Part shown: positions 48,881 through 61,229 of the stretch, in pieces
Layout of the letters: each line of letters starts with the position of its first letter
Numbering within the stretch: the stretch's first letter is position 1
Source of the DNA: Talpa occidentalis
Lineage: Eukaryota > Chordata > Mammalia > Eulipotyphla > Talpidae
Reading direction: 5' to 3'
Assembly: GCF_014898055.3 (NCBI RefSeq)
Contig: NW_023601433.1
Coordinates: forward strand, 89,847,106 to 89,911,105
DNA length: 64,000 nucleotides
Notes under the pieces: generated by a model
The model's database searches: none
What the model was told of the DNA's origin: nothing
What the model saw: only the letters and a program-made list of their open reading frames with translations
Program-made: the position numbers and the translations under genes

Positions 48881-49744
48881 GCCAGGGAGGCTGAGCGCCG
48901 GCTGCCCGCAGCGCCCGGCGTGACGGCGTTTGGGCTCCAGCGTGTGACCCGAGACCACGGCCCCAGCACCCAGAGGCCAGCGGCCCCGCGGGACACCAGA
49001 GACGCCCCGGGTCACCCAGGGCCTCCCAAGGACAAAGCTGTCGCAGGGGGAGCAGCCCTTTCCCACGCCTTCCGCTTGGCCTCCTGCACCCCCAGCTCAG
49101 CACGCGAGCCCAGGCGCCGCCGCTTCGGTGTCCCTCGTCTCCGTGTCTGGGAGGGAACATTCCCGCCGCCGGAGGGAAATAAACGCAGAGCGAAATCCGC
49201 GTCTCAGGAGCCAGCGGGCACGGAGAGCCCCGGACACGCAGGACACGGGCGACCACGCCGCCCACGGAAGACGCAGCGCGAGCGGCTGGGCACGGCGCGG
49301 CAGGGCCCGCCACACACCGGAGGAAACGCTGGCCCTGCGGCCCCCCGACGGCAGGAGCACGGGCAGGAGGCCGCGGGTAACCTCTTGGGAAAAGCCCGCG
49401 TGTTCGTCAGAGGCTGGTGAGGGGCCCCTCTCCTGGCACCCGCTCCGCCCGCACCCGGAGGCGCAGCCCCCCACGGAAGGGGGCCCGGGCCGCTCCGAGT
49501 CCACACGAGATCTGGGGCAGGGCCAGGTGGTCCTGGCGGCACAGCGTCCGCCCCACGCAGGCGCCGGCAGCATCCAAATCAGACGAAGCCAAACGCGCGT
49601 CTGATGGTCACTCGGTGTCCGGGTTCGCGGCTCTTGCTTCCTGGGGTTACTCTGGGCCCCCCCGGAGGGCTGCGGGGAGTCTCTTGGTTGGCTGGAAGCC
49701 CATCGCGGAAGGGGCGCGACGCCGTCTCCCTCTGGGGTGATGAA
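48881..49744. other. GC-rich sequence, nothing recognised
   Basis: CpG-rich, chance frames on both strands. Confidence 0.5.
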
Positions 49745-50010
49745 TGTTTATGGAGAGAATTCGAGGATTTGACAGATGTTTTCCTTCTGCATTTCAAGTA
49801 TCTCGTTCCATTGTCCCGAATTTTATGATTTCTGCGGGAAGGTGAACTGTGAGTCTTATTGCTTCTCCTTTGAAGTTAAATGTCGCTTTTCCCTTCTCAG
49901 CAGTTTCACGAGGACGCGCTGGCAGTGGTTTCCCGATCCCTGGGGCAGGGCACTTAGGGAATCTCAACGCTTCCGCCGCTTCCCTACGGGCTGGGGCCGC
50001 CTCTCAGCTC
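49745..50010 (-). mobile_element. Probable old L1-type relic
   Basis: TTCCTTCTGCATTTCAAGTA, TCTCGTTCCATTGTC, GTGAACTGTGAGTCTTATTG and CTTCTCCTTTGAAGTTAAAT follow, in order, a very common mammalian LINE-derived sequence seen antisense (ttccttccagcactttgaatat...ccactgcc...ctgctgtgaat). Assigned by resemblance. The exact L1 subregion is uncertain. Confidence 0.5.
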
Positions 50011-53000
50011 CCGTGGGCTCCGGGTCTTCCTTCCGGGCGCAGGGATTCGCCCCCCACCCAGAGGTGTTCTCGGTGGACACCTGCTGGCCTTGGCCAGTGG
50101 AGCGTGGGCTTCCCCGGAGGCTTTAGGAAGCAGAGCAGGCTCAGCACTGTGCCTGCCTGGACCTCGTGATGGGGGTGGGCCCCGGAGGGGGAGCCGCTCC
50201 CTCTGCTAGGGTCCCCCAGCTGGGCAGAGCCCTCAGCCAGCACGCAGCGCACGCACAGAGTGAAGAGAAACTATCTTTGCTGCTTTAAATGCCAGAAATC
50301 CAAGGGGCTTCCCGTCACCCCCGCACACCCAGCCGCTCCCCACCCCGTGGGCAGGCCGTGGGTGGGCGTCACAGCAGCTCGGGCCGGGGCTGGCGTCCGG
50401 GGAGCGCCCGGCGCAGGGAGCAGGGGATTGTCCAGGGTGCTGAGGCGGGAGCGAGCTGCAGACTGACAGGTCATTCTCTCCCACACACTCAAGCCTAGAA
50501 CGGATCCCCACTGGCAGGCGGGTACCCCAAGGGGACACTCATCCTGCTCCACGTTATTCACAGCGAACGCCTGACCCAAAGGGGACCCTCCCCGAGGGGA
50601 GCCTCTCGCCCCGAGGGCGCCGCTCTTGAGGAAGGTGCGTCTGCGGCAGGTGTCCCAGGCAGGTGCTGCCCCCCCCAGACACCCCCAGCCGGCGCCTCCC
50701 CCTGGCTGACAGCGGAACCCTCCACACCACTCCCGGGGGCTGTGAAAACCATCACAGCGGGTCTGCAAAGACGTCGGGTGCACACGGTCCGCAAGGACTT
50801 GCCCGGGACCGTAAAGGAGCCGGGCGCGGGGGTGGCAGCTTCTGTTCCTTGATGGATGACGAGGCCTGTGCCCGGGCCATCCACCCTCGAGCTGAGCTTC
50901 AAGAGAAACACGGCTTGTTTTGATGAGCTGGTCCTGGCAGCAAGAAGATTTGAAAATCGAAAGAGACCTTGTTTCCTGCGAGGAAAAGGGAGAAAACACC
51001 TGAAGGTGGCAACGCACGTCTCGGCGGCTGCGCGGGCCGGGACAAGGTCACCGGGAATTCAAGGCCGTTTTGCGGCAACGGGCGCGTCGGTGTTGCCACG
51101 GGAGGTCTCCTGGATCAGTTACTTCAGCTCCCATTTTGATCTTGAGTCAGAAAGATTAAAAGCAATTTGGGGCGACTGTGCGGGGGCGACCGTGCCAACC
51201 GTTACCCCGAGCCTGCGGGCCCAGCACGCTGTGTGCAAACCGGCCGGACCCCAGGGAGGCTCACGCCGGGGCCCGCGGAGAAGAAAGGAACCCAGCCACA
51301 CGGTCGCCAGCGTCACCCCTTCGCGGACACCACTCGCCACGCACACCCCCGGCCCCGGCCCCGGCCCCGCCGCCGCCCGACCCCACGGCGCCACCACCTT
51401 GCACGCGCCTCCCTCCCGGACTCCGCGGGCTCAGCGAACAGCAGGCCCCACAGCCACGTGCCGCCGCCCTCGGCAGCTCCGACCCGTCCCCGTCTCCGGG
51501 GTCACCAGGCCCCGGGGGAGCCCTGCGCCATCAAGTCTCATGTTCTCAAACCAAAGTTAGTCCAGCCTGACAGTCTTCACGCAGCGCGCGCCTTCCACGC
51601 GCTTGGGGCAAGGAAACGAATGTGCTCCTAGAACGCACAGGTAAGCACCACACACAGGCAGAGAACCGCACGCTGCGCCCTGGTGGGGGGGCCTCAAAGC
51701 CCCCAGACTGAGCTGTCACCAAGCCCAGACCCAGGCCTGCGAGGCGCTTCCTCTGCGCAGGCCCCGCGCTCGCTCCCCTAAGCCCCAGATGCACTGCAGC
51801 GGCGACATGCCCCTGCGACGGCACACGCGGACGCGACCGTTAATGACAACGCCGGGCCAGGACGGCGGCCGGGCCCTCTCCCCACACAGGCCGGGGCTGA
51901 GCGGCACCAGGCGAAGCTGGGACACAGCCAGGCGCCACCCTCCCGGGCCTGGCGCCCACAGCCCACAGCGCGTCACCACCCGCGACCCGGCCCCGGGGCT
52001 GCTGGCCCGGGACACCGGGGGCCTTTCTGGCACGTTCTTCCCCCACCTGACCCGCGGGAGAGCAGGGGCGATGCCTGGCCCACAGCGAACGGGCCTGAAT
52101 GGATGGCTCCGGGCGACCGCCACCATCGGGACTAAGTTCCCATCAGTCAAGTCAGAGCTGCGGGGGCTTCTGGCCGAGGGGGTGGGCGCCGGGCCCCACG
52201 CCGTCCAGGTCCGCATCCATGTGCCGGGGTGCTGCCGCACGGTGCCTGAGTCCCCGGAGCTGGACGGCGCCACGTCATCACCAGCAAACACGGACACACC
52301 AAGAAGCAGGTGGAGCCGAGCTTCGTCATCGGCCGGGGCCCGCCTGGACCCCCACGCCGCCCACTGCCGACGGGGCGTCCGCTGTGTTTGTATAGCAAGA
52401 AGAAAACGCGCCCTCCCGGCAGAGTCCGCTGTCTGGTGAGAGCGCGACCGCACCAGCCCTGCACCCCAGGCCGCTGGCCGGAGCTGCTTCCAGCCCGGGG
52501 GGCGGGGAGGTGACACCAGCAGGTGGGAGGCACGGGTGGGCCGTCTCCGGCGCTCACAGATCTGCGGCTGTGGGGGTCAGGCCGCATCTGTACCTGCTGC
52601 GGCCGTCGGGGGCACACCTGGCTCATGGGGGGCAGTGAGAAAATGGGACTCCCCTGCCTGGGCAGAGAGCTCCACAGCACCCCGAATAAACTGGCCCCTC
52701 TGAACCCTCATCAACAGGCCAGGCCAGCCCTGAGAGTGGCTCCACTCGCTTTCAAGTTTAGGCCTTTCACGACTTTGTGGGGCATAAAGACGGAGCAAAG
52801 GAACAGGCAAGACCCAAAGCAACAACCCCCGAAGTCTGCCTGCAGCGCTGAGGTTGTGGGGGGGGGGGCACAGGGCCCAAGGGCGGGGAGGACATTGGTG
52901 GGGCTCGGGGGGTGCAGTGTGGAGACAGACCCCGAACAGGTATGAACCCGTCCCCCCAAATCAAATAAGGAACTTCAAGCCAACCTCCCCCCATAAAAGA

Positions 53001-53404
53001 TAAATCTTCAATCATTGGAAATTAACAGAAAACAACAAGGTCCGTGTGGGGTGTCGCCATGCACACAGGTAAGGGTTGGGGTGCGGGCACCAGCCACGGG
53101 GGCCGAGCTCTGTGGGTGCAGCAGGCGCAGCCGGCGTGGGGGGCGAGAGCCTGTGGTTTGTTTGCTGGAAGGCGCCTGCGGTGAGCGGACATCTCGTGAA
53201 CACCCGTCTGCAGGCGCCGGGACGTTTGTGAGGGACCCCAGGCCCGCCGGGAGCCTGCAGGGTGAGGCGCCTGCACAGAGCGCGTGGCCGCCACCACGGC
53301 GGGGAGTGCACAGGCGGACACGCTCGCCCCGTCACTGCCCCAGGGGGCCGTGCCCACGCCTTGCCACGCCTGCCGAGGACCCGGCTGAGCAAACACTTCC
53401 ATTT
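50011..53404. other. GC-rich sequence, no gene recognised
   Basis: Contains four CCCCGG-type repeats near 51350-51372 and a run of twelve G at 52859-52870. 52680-53050 has lower GC and an AATAAA (52685-52690), which could be a decayed LTR, but no partner motifs or target duplication were found. Confidence 0.45.
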
Positions 53405-53850
53405 TTCTTAACTAGTATGTAACCTCCTATGGTTTCAACATCAACATCTGCACCTGCTGCGTCGAGCTCACCACCGTCCTCCACCCAGGACTGGCCCCTG
53501 GACCCGCCGCGCCCGCTCCCGCTGCTGGCCACCATGTTGTTCTTGAGTCTAAGCGTTTGTCTGGGTGTCCATTTGTGTTGCTTCTTTATCCTCCACGTGT
53601 GAGTGAAATCATCCGATGTTTGTCTTTGTCTTTCTCCATCTGACTAATTTCACTGAGCACCATCCTCTCCAAGCCCCCCCAGAAGCTGCTGCTCCAGGCG
53701 GGACTTCTGCCTTTTCACGGCTGAGTAGTATTCCGCCCATGCAGCCCTTGGCTGTGGAGAGTAACGCTGCAGACATCTCGTGGAATCCACGGGATGACTC
53801 GATCGGGTGGGATTTCTAATTTCAATTTGTAATACTTTTCTCAATGAGAC
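53405..53850 (-). mobile_element. L1 fragment, ORF2 C-terminus and 3' UTR
   Basis: On the minus strand the translation shows EYYSAVKRQKS, the L1 ORF2 C-terminal motif, followed by GTGCTCAGTGAAATTAGTCA and GACAAACATCGGATGATTTC, matching the L1 run TGCTAAGTGAAATAAGTCAG..ATGATTTCACT. Farther down, GATGTTGAAACCATAGGAGG recalls the L1 3' UTR. No open frame survives. Confidence 0.8.
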
Positions 53851-54159
53851 TCAAAAGCAGCAGCTCATCGAGAACTAGCAGCAGCCACACGCGATGGTGA
53901 AAACCCCAGACCAGCAGCTGCTGCAGCGCCAGACCAGGAGCACTGAGGTGAGGGCCGCGGTTAGTTCAATAATCACGGGAGCGCACCGTCTACATCCTGA
54001 CCCCGCCGTCCGCGGGTCCATGGCGGATGTGGACAGGGGCGGGGGTCCACCTGAAGGGGGACGGTGTCCAGAAAGTGAGTCCCGACGGGCCCGGCACCTG
54101 CCGAGCTCTTTCTCCATGCAGCAGTTCCCAATTATTTGAAAATTAGTTGACTTGCTTTT
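53851..54159. other. Unassigned sequence beside L1 fragment
   Basis: Mixed composition, no repeat named. Confidence 0.45.
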
Positions 54160-54340
54160 CACATTTAGGATTTTAAAACCTCCTGATTCATTATAGACAT
54201 TTTATTCTTAACCAGTCAGAACAGATTATCTCCTTTGAGGCTGCCATCATAAATATTAAATTGAAAAATTGTCCATTTAAGCACAAGTTGCCACATTGTT
54301 GATTAAATTGTGCACTTGCCAGCACTGACACTGCTCTCCG
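54160..54340. other. AT-rich non-repetitive island, possible conserved element
   Basis: Contains GGCTGCCATCATAAATATTA and GCCACATTGTTGATTAAATT. No repeat resemblance. It lies just before a GGAGGGC tandem repeat. Confidence 0.3.
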
Positions 54341-54382
54341 CTGGAGATACCTGTAACTCCGGTGACATGCAAGAGGCTGCAG

Positions 54383-54410
54383 GGAGGGCGGAGGGCGGAG
54401 GGCGGAGGGC
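54383..54410. repeat. Four exact copies of a 7-bp unit
   Basis: GGAGGGC repeated four times without change. The G-runs could also form a quadruplex. Confidence 0.88.
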
Positions 54411-57400
54411 GTCTGCCGCAGCATTACTTGCAATAGTGAAACATGAGAGGCGGCCAAGCCAGCAGTGATGAAATCGATGACAGCAGGATTGCCAGGGCCT
54501 GTGACTCACACACGCGTGCGTGGGGGCGGCTCTGCCCCAGGGTGCCCGTGTGGGCTGTGCACTGCACGAGTCCAGGGGGGCACAGAGTCCGGGGCCAGAG
54601 AGGCCTGCCGGGCTCCGGGACCTGCACGCTCTCTGCCTGCAGCAAGAGGCAGCCCGGGGCGCAGGCTGGAGGGCCTGTCCCCACAGCCCTGGCGTTTGGA
54701 CGCTGGGGTCGGAATCTCATCATTCCCCACACCGTGAACTTGTCTTCATGACAATTGTTAACCCTGTGCTTTTCGTTCGCAGGCCATACAGACTCGGGAG
54801 CCGGCCGGGCCTCGCCACGGACAGACGCGGGAGCCGCAGACAGACATCCCAGCCAGAAGGACGCCCGCTGCCCTGAGCCGCTCACCCCCGCAGCCCGACA
54901 CCCGCAGCCCCAAGGCGGAGGGGCCCGGCCTGCCTTCTTGTCTGATCCCTCGCTGACAACCTCAAAGGAATCCAGAGGGAACCCTAACAGAGGGGCTGTC
55001 ACAGCCAGCACTGTCCATCCAAGCCCCGTGGGGAGCCGCGCATGACCAGAGAGAGGCCTCGGCCCCAGACGCCCGTCCGCCAATCCCCAGGCTGAGCACC
55101 CCGCAGCGCAGTGAGCCACAGCGGCCGCCTGGGCCGAGCCCGGCGCCCAAGACAGCCCGGCGAGCTGAGCTCTTTGAAGAACTAAAAGCGCCAGCAGGGA
55201 CGCCCGCGTCTGCACAGGAAGAGGCGACCAGGGCCTTGGCGGGGCCAGCGCGGATTCAAGGGGCGCGGCCTCTAGCTAAGTGAGTCGCCAGCCCCTCGGG
55301 CCGGGCCAGCCCCAGCCGGTTTTCTGTCACCTGCATCCGAGTCGGGGGGCGGGGGTGGTCGCGAGGCTGGTGGCACCGGCAGGCACCGTCCCGGATATTT
55401 AACTCTTGGCTCCGGGGCTGCTGCGAGCTGCTTTCCGCCCACCCAGAGCCCACATCTGGGGGCTTCCTCGTTCCTGTGTCTGTTGAGAGAATTTAAGTCT
55501 GTCACCGCCAGCCGCCCTCTCCGCCGCCCCCAGCGCTCCCCAGCACGCCCATCCTTGCCACACCCACCCCGGCGCCTGGACGGGTCAGGAGACCTGGGCA
55601 CAAACGCAGGTGCCCTCTGTTCCCTGCGGCCTCACAGGAGACTGGTTTTCACGTTTTTAAATGGCTCAGAAAAATCAACAGGAGAACCGCAGCTCCTGAC
55701 ACAAGACTGTGCGGGGTGCCCGGGGCGCACACGGCCTTATGGGCACAGACTGGGCCCTCCCTGGCCCCCGTGGCGCAGAGGCAGAGGCCCGAGCCCGTGC
55801 CCCAGAGACGGCGCGACAGGCCCCACTCGGGCCCTGGCTCCCTCACAGGCCTCGGCTGGCTCTGGCCGCTCTGCAGCGGGCAGCCTGGTGCTCACAGACC
55901 GTGTCTCTGGGGCACCCAGTGGGCACCCGACACGGGGGGATGCCTGGGCGGCAGCCTGCGAAAAGCCAGCCCTCCTGGAGTGGCTAAAGCTCACTAACCC
56001 CACCCGCCAGGGCTCCTCTCACCACCTCGTCACCACAACCACCTCCACAGAACCCCACTTCCCAAGGCTGCCCTCGTGAGCTGGGTCTCGACATGGGAAC
56101 TGGGGAGACGCTTGGTCCCCAATAGGCCTCAGCCTGAATGTCCCTCTGCAGGCGTCTCCTCCCTCCACAACGACCCTCCCCTCACTGGTCGCTCTCGCCC
56201 GGTTAGATCCCCCCAGAGACTCCAGAGACACCAGACGTCCAAGCTCATGTCCTGACCTGAGGGTGCTGACCAGTCCACCAGGAACCACCGCCCACCAGAG
56301 GCCACCGTCCCCTCCGGCCTGAGCCTTCGTTTATCAACTTCACAGCATTCGTTGGTTCTTTACCGGAGCCCGACAGAGCGCCCAGGCCCGGCGCCAGCGC
56401 TGCGGACACTGACCCTCCCTCAGGCGCCCTGGGCAGTCCCGGCCCCCGTGACTCACCACCCAGCTCCAGAAATAAGGCGAGCGAGCGGGAACTTGAGCTG
56501 GTCCACACGGGGGGCCTCCGACCCCGGTGGGCTCTCGCCGCTGGAGGAGCGGGTTAGTGTCTGGTCCATCCCAACACGGCCCAGCCCTCCGTGCCCTCCT
56601 CTCCTCCTCCACGGCAAGGGCACCAGCGCCCTGGAGCACCCAGCAAGGTGCACGGACGCGCAAAGGAACCATCGTTCCCAGCTCAGCCGCTGCCGCCCGC
56701 AGAGGCCCGCGTGGAGATGTCGCAGAAACAAAGGTCGGTGCTGAGGGGCCACGTCTCACACCTCTCCACGTCTCGCTCCTCCCTGCGTGAGCGAGCAGCT
56801 GGGGCATTCAGCAGCGAGTGCCACAACCTAGACAAAGTCTGCTTACAGAACACAAAAGAAGATGCGGCTCATGTCAGTGAACAGATCTGGGGTTGGCTGG
56901 CTTCAGGCATGGCTGGATCAAGCCTCAGCGCTGTCATCAGGCTTGTGTGTCTGTGTCTCCGCGTTGGCCTCTTTCTCGTGCTCCAGGAGGCTGCCCAGCG
57001 GCGCCAGCGCGCATCCTTTGCGCCGCTATTAATCCCCACAAAGGTGACCTCATCTCTCCAAGCTCCCCCCAAAGTCACGAGCCTGCCTCTCCGTTACTGC
57101 ATTGGGCCAGGTTTCAGCCCAACCCCGGTGGCCAGGCGGATGGAATGCAGCGTCCCCTCTCCTGGACCAGGTGTCCACAGGAGCCATGGACGCAGCCCCG
57201 CCCCTCTAGATGCACCGATGGGGAGGGGGTGGCTCCAGGGGAGACCAGAGCTGTTGGAGGAGAAGCGGGATGGAGGCTGAGTGTGCACACATGCATGTCC
57301 ACCGCGGGGCGTGAATCCCCGTCCGATTCCAGCAAAGGCCTCTTCAGGAAGAAACCGCCGCCTCCTCACCGTGGCGAGCACCCCGAGCTGCCGGTGCCGG

Positions 57401-57659
57401 GCTCCCGCGCCCAGGCCAGCCACAGCCCGACCCAAATCCCCTCCATTTTGCGTACACACGGCAGCCCTGGATCCCGCAGAGAACAGCTGGCAGGAGGTCT
57501 CTGGCCGACGGCGCCATCAGCCCTGTTTGCTCAGCTGAGAACACCCTCAGGTGCTTAGGACGAGTGAAGTCAGAGGCTCACTCATCGCCCCCACCGGCGG
57601 CCTGCAAACAGGGGCGCCGCGGGCAGGCTACGTTCGGAAACAGCAGCCCAGAGTGCCTG
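54411..57659. other. GC-rich sequence, nothing recognised
   Basis: The start (GCAGCATTACTTGCAATAGT, 54418-54437) resembles an L1 word but has no L1 context. No gene recognised in the rest. Confidence 0.5.
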
Positions 57660-57892
57660 TTACCTACACGCACGCACGGGCAGGCACGGCACGGGCACAC
57701 ACATGCACCCACGGGCACACACAAACACACATGCACACGTGGATGTGCGCACGCACACGGGCAGGCACGCATGGGCGCACACGTGCATGCATGCACACAG
57801 ATGTGCACACATGGACAGGTTCGCACAGGCACGCACATACACACACACGGATGTGCGCACACGCACGGCAGGCACGCATGCGCGCACACAGC
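57660..57892. repeat. CA/CG purine-pyrimidine alternating tract
   Basis: About 230 bp of degenerate ACAC with GCAC, ATGC, GGATGTGC and GGGCAGGCAC words, similar in style to 8912-9112. Several 20-30 bp blocks recur (GGATGTGCGCAC twice, GGCAGGCACGCATG twice), showing higher-order duplication. Confidence 0.82.
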
Positions 57893-60249
57893 GCTGAGCT
57901 GCAGCCTCCTCTCGCAGCCTCCCTGCGGAGCTGTTAGGCAGTGATGACAGCCCATTTCGGAAAGCTGACTCCTGGGTGTCGGGGAATTGGCGCCAAGGTG
58001 GCTGTTTGCCCTGCAAGCGTGCCAGGGTAAGCTACTCCAATGTCTTCATATTAACCACTCGCTGCACTGCACATGTGAGCGCCGCCTGGCTGTCTCCCCA
58101 GCCGAGCGTGATCGCTGAGGCTCGAATCGATGTGACCCGCTGGGGCCCGCTCTGCCCGCCCTGCCCTGAGAACCTGGGCCATCTGCATGCACAGGCCACC
58201 CTGCAAGGCTGGGAGCGAGGCCGTCAGAGCAAACGACTTCACCGGCTGCCCCAGGAAAGGCCCCAGACAGAGAAGACCGGAGATGAAGGTGACCCTGCGG
58301 CTTCGGGACAGTCCTGGGGGCTGTTTTACGCCAACGACACTTTCCTCATGTGGGCATCTGGGCACACAGCCCCCTGCAGGAGAGCAGACGGCCCCCTGGA
58401 GCCGGAGCTCACTGCTGGGAGAACTGTGCCCCAGAGGTTTGTCCAGCCCCCCTCCTCGCTGCCCACCTGATCCCCGACAGCGAAAGACCCACCTTAACGC
58501 AGGCGGGCGCAGATCCCCAAATTCGAATCCACCCCGGGCCACTCTGTGCAGGGATGCCCCACCGGGCGATCCTCCTGCACGGGAATGAAGTCAGCCTTGC
58601 TCCGTGCAACGGTCACCAGGGCCCTGCAGAGGAGGGGCCCCGCCTGCCAGCACACCCTTGCCTGTCCCTGCTCCGGTGGACTCCGCGGCCGGTGGCATCC
58701 CAGGCCCCAGGTCAGCTGGGTTGGACTGGGCCGGGCCAGTGAAGGTCACGGGCAGGAGACGGGAGGCTGGGGTAGGGGGAGCTGGGCTCGACCCCCCCTA
58801 CTCTGCCAGGGCGTCGTCTTTATCGTCATTCTCGACAGCTCCAGAAGCAACACCCAGGTCCGGACACCACACTCGGGGACGTCATCACCCCCCGTGTCCC
58901 TGCAGCCGGAGGTGGCAGCGAGTCTCCACCTCCCCTCTGCTCCCCTCCCCTGCGGGGCTCGCAGCGGCCCCCTCACAGGCCCCTGGGCTGCAACATCCGT
59001 CGTGCTGTCTGTGCTCCTGGGCAGACCCCGCGCGAGACGGAAACAATTCCACTGGGAAAACCATGTCATCAAGTAAGCCCCAGTCAGAGCCTGGACCCCA
59101 CCCCTATGCCAGCCCCCCACAGCCCCATCCCTGTGCCAGCAACCCCCCAGGCCCGACCCCTGCGCCAGTCCCCCCACAGCCCCATCCTGCATCACAGCCG
59201 GCCTCCCCGCTTCAGAACCCACCTAATCCGGGCCCCACTGCAAAGCATCAGCACATCCGGGCTTGGCCTGAGATACAGAGAACTCGGAGGTCCTGACCAA
59301 GAACACGACAGCGAAGTTGGATAAACCACAAACTGGAAACATTTCCTGAACACACCCAAGAGCTGAGGGTTCAAAGAAGCCAGTCGGCCTGAAGGCCCAG
59401 AAAAGCCAGTCCCTTCAGAAGACAAGACACCAAGAGACAGAAGACAGAGCACAGGCTCACCTGCGGGTCCCGGGCTCACCTGGGGGTCACAGGTTCACCT
59501 GGGGGAGCCAGACTCACCCGGGGGGAGGTCATGGGCTCACCTGTATGAGGTGCCATAGGCTCACCTGCAGGGGTGAGGGGCCACAGGCTCACCTTAGGTG
59601 GGAAAAGGTGGCAGAGATGGAGACTAGAAGCGTGCCCAGCGGACACACAGAGGTGGAGGGGCGGGAGGCCCCGGTCACGGCAGGGCCTCTTCCCAGCTTA
59701 TCCCAGACTGCAAGGCAGGTCGGTGAGGGGGAAACAGGTCGACAGATGCTGCTGAAACGGACACTAAGACAAAAGGAAGAGCAGGTGCAGAGAGCACGTG
59801 GGGCCACGGGCACAAGGAGAAGCCGGTATCGGGGGCAGAACCCAGAGGGGCATGGGCGAGCGAGGTAGGTGGGCTGAGGGGGCACGCCCACTGCCCAGGA
59901 GTAGCGGGCACGTCGGCCACAGATCTGGGAGGCGCAGAGGCCCCCGGCCGGACAGAGAGCGGGAGCCCCTGAGGACGCCGCCCATCCAGGACACGAGGGA
60001 ACGCTGAGGGCAGTCGAGGAAGATGCCACAGGGGAAGAAAGGGCTGTGCGGGCCTCTCAGCAGCTGCAGGAGCCGGGAGGCAGCAAGGTAGGCCCTTTAG
60101 ACACATAAAATATTTTCAGAAATAAAAATGTGTTCCAAACAGCAGAAGCGGGGGAGGCACTGCCCTCAGTCTCCTGACTCAAGATGGCTCAGGAGGTTGT
60201 CCGGGCAGAAACACAAGTCCACAGAGAGAGGAAGCCTTTCAGAAACGGT
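57893..60249. other. GC-rich sequence with short C-rich repeats
   Basis: CCACAGCCCCATCC occurs twice between 59115 and 59190. A GGCTCACCTG repeat lies at 59456-59605. No gene or named repeat. Confidence 0.5.
59456..59605. repeat. Degenerate GCTCACCTG repeat
   Basis: About seven variably spaced (20-35 bp) units, each with (G/A)GGCTCACCTG or a near variant followed by a G-rich stretch. A decayed minisatellite. Confidence 0.65.
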
Positions 60250-60798
60250 CGAGGTGCAAGCATGTGTAACATTCATTTTATTTTCAATTGTTGTAAAAGA
60301 TCATTAGCTATATCAAGCAAAAGATAATAACAATATAGCTTGTGTAAAAAGAAAATATGTGTCCCTTGAACAAGAGTGAAAGTGGGAGACTTACAAATGC
60401 AGCTGGGAGGAGCTCACACCATGCAAGAGATGGTGTGATATTGTTTGGGAATTAGATTGTGATAAATTAAAGCTCTATACTGAAACCCTGGGGAAATTCA
60501 CAGTGATTTTTTTAAAGAACAAATAATACCTCCACAGTAGAGATAAAATAGGATTATAAACAATATTCCATCAACTAAATAACAAGCAAAACTGGGGGCA
60601 CCCAGGATAGATAAGTAAATAACACACGTGGGGGTAGACAGCAGATGTACAGCTGATGCATAAAAGTATAAGACGTGACGGCTCCTATGCCATCTGAACT
60701 GGACAATGAAAAATTAAGCCAAACTAATTATAAAGTGAGAGTTACATGCTGGCCTCGAGAAACACTCAGAGACATCAACTGGTTAAGAATAAAGAATA
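60250..60798 (+). mobile_element. AT-rich sequence, probably L1 upstream of the SINE
   Basis: Composition changes abruptly to AT-rich. The last 110 bp (CCAAACTAATTATAAAGTG, GAGAAACACTCAGAGACAT, CAACTGGTTAAGAATAAAG) follow the L1 ORF2 segment just upstream of the part found at 61230. The region before 60690 is not clearly L1. Confidence 0.4.
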
Positions 60799-61064
60799 GG
60801 GCCTCCCCTGGTGGCGCAGCGGTTGAGCGCTGGGCTACAAAGCTGCCTGCACAGCGCCAGTTCGATCCCTGGCCGCCGGGAAGGGTCCCACATGGCGCGC
60901 AGACCTCTCCTGCCGCCCGCTGCTCCCCTCAGCAGTGTCCTTCGGTCCTTCTGCCTGTTCTGCTCCCCGCTCTGGCTCTGGTGAATTCTCTCATCCTCCT
61001 GCGCTTCTGACTGTACCCAGTGCTTGTATAAATAAATAAATCAATCTTTAAAAACAAAAAAAAA
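60799..61064 (+). mobile_element. tRNA-derived SINE, copy 5
   Basis: GGGCCTCCCCTGGTGGCGCA, B box AGTTCGATCCC, TGCCTGTTCTGCTCCCCGC and a tail AAATAAATAAATCAATC then A-rich. A near-consensus tRNA-like head and B box suggest it is young. I could not find a clear target duplication. L1-like sequence is on the left and resumes near 61230 on the right, so it may sit inside the L1. Confidence 0.92.
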
Positions 61065-61229
61065 GACAAACCTCTGGAAGCTGACTGCAGGGCTACAGTA
61101 TCCAGAGGGGAGGGCCGATACGGGGGGAGGGGGGATGGAATTCTATACTTCCAAAATACCAACAACAATGTAAGCCAACATTAATGTAATAAAAATAAAT
61201 CACTACTGCAGCTTCAAAAAGACAGTGCA
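61065..61229. other. Unassigned segment between SINE and L1
   Basis: A G-rich part (61110-61135) and an A-rich part ending AATAAAAATAAATCACTACT. Could be a second small insertion. Not identified. Confidence 0.4.

Noticed and set aside
52600..52730. AATAAA with LTR-like surroundings
   Set aside because: No TATA element, no TG/CA ends and no target duplication found.
54418..54470. L1-like word GCAGCATTACTTGCAATAGT
   Set aside because: Neighbouring sequence does not continue as L1.
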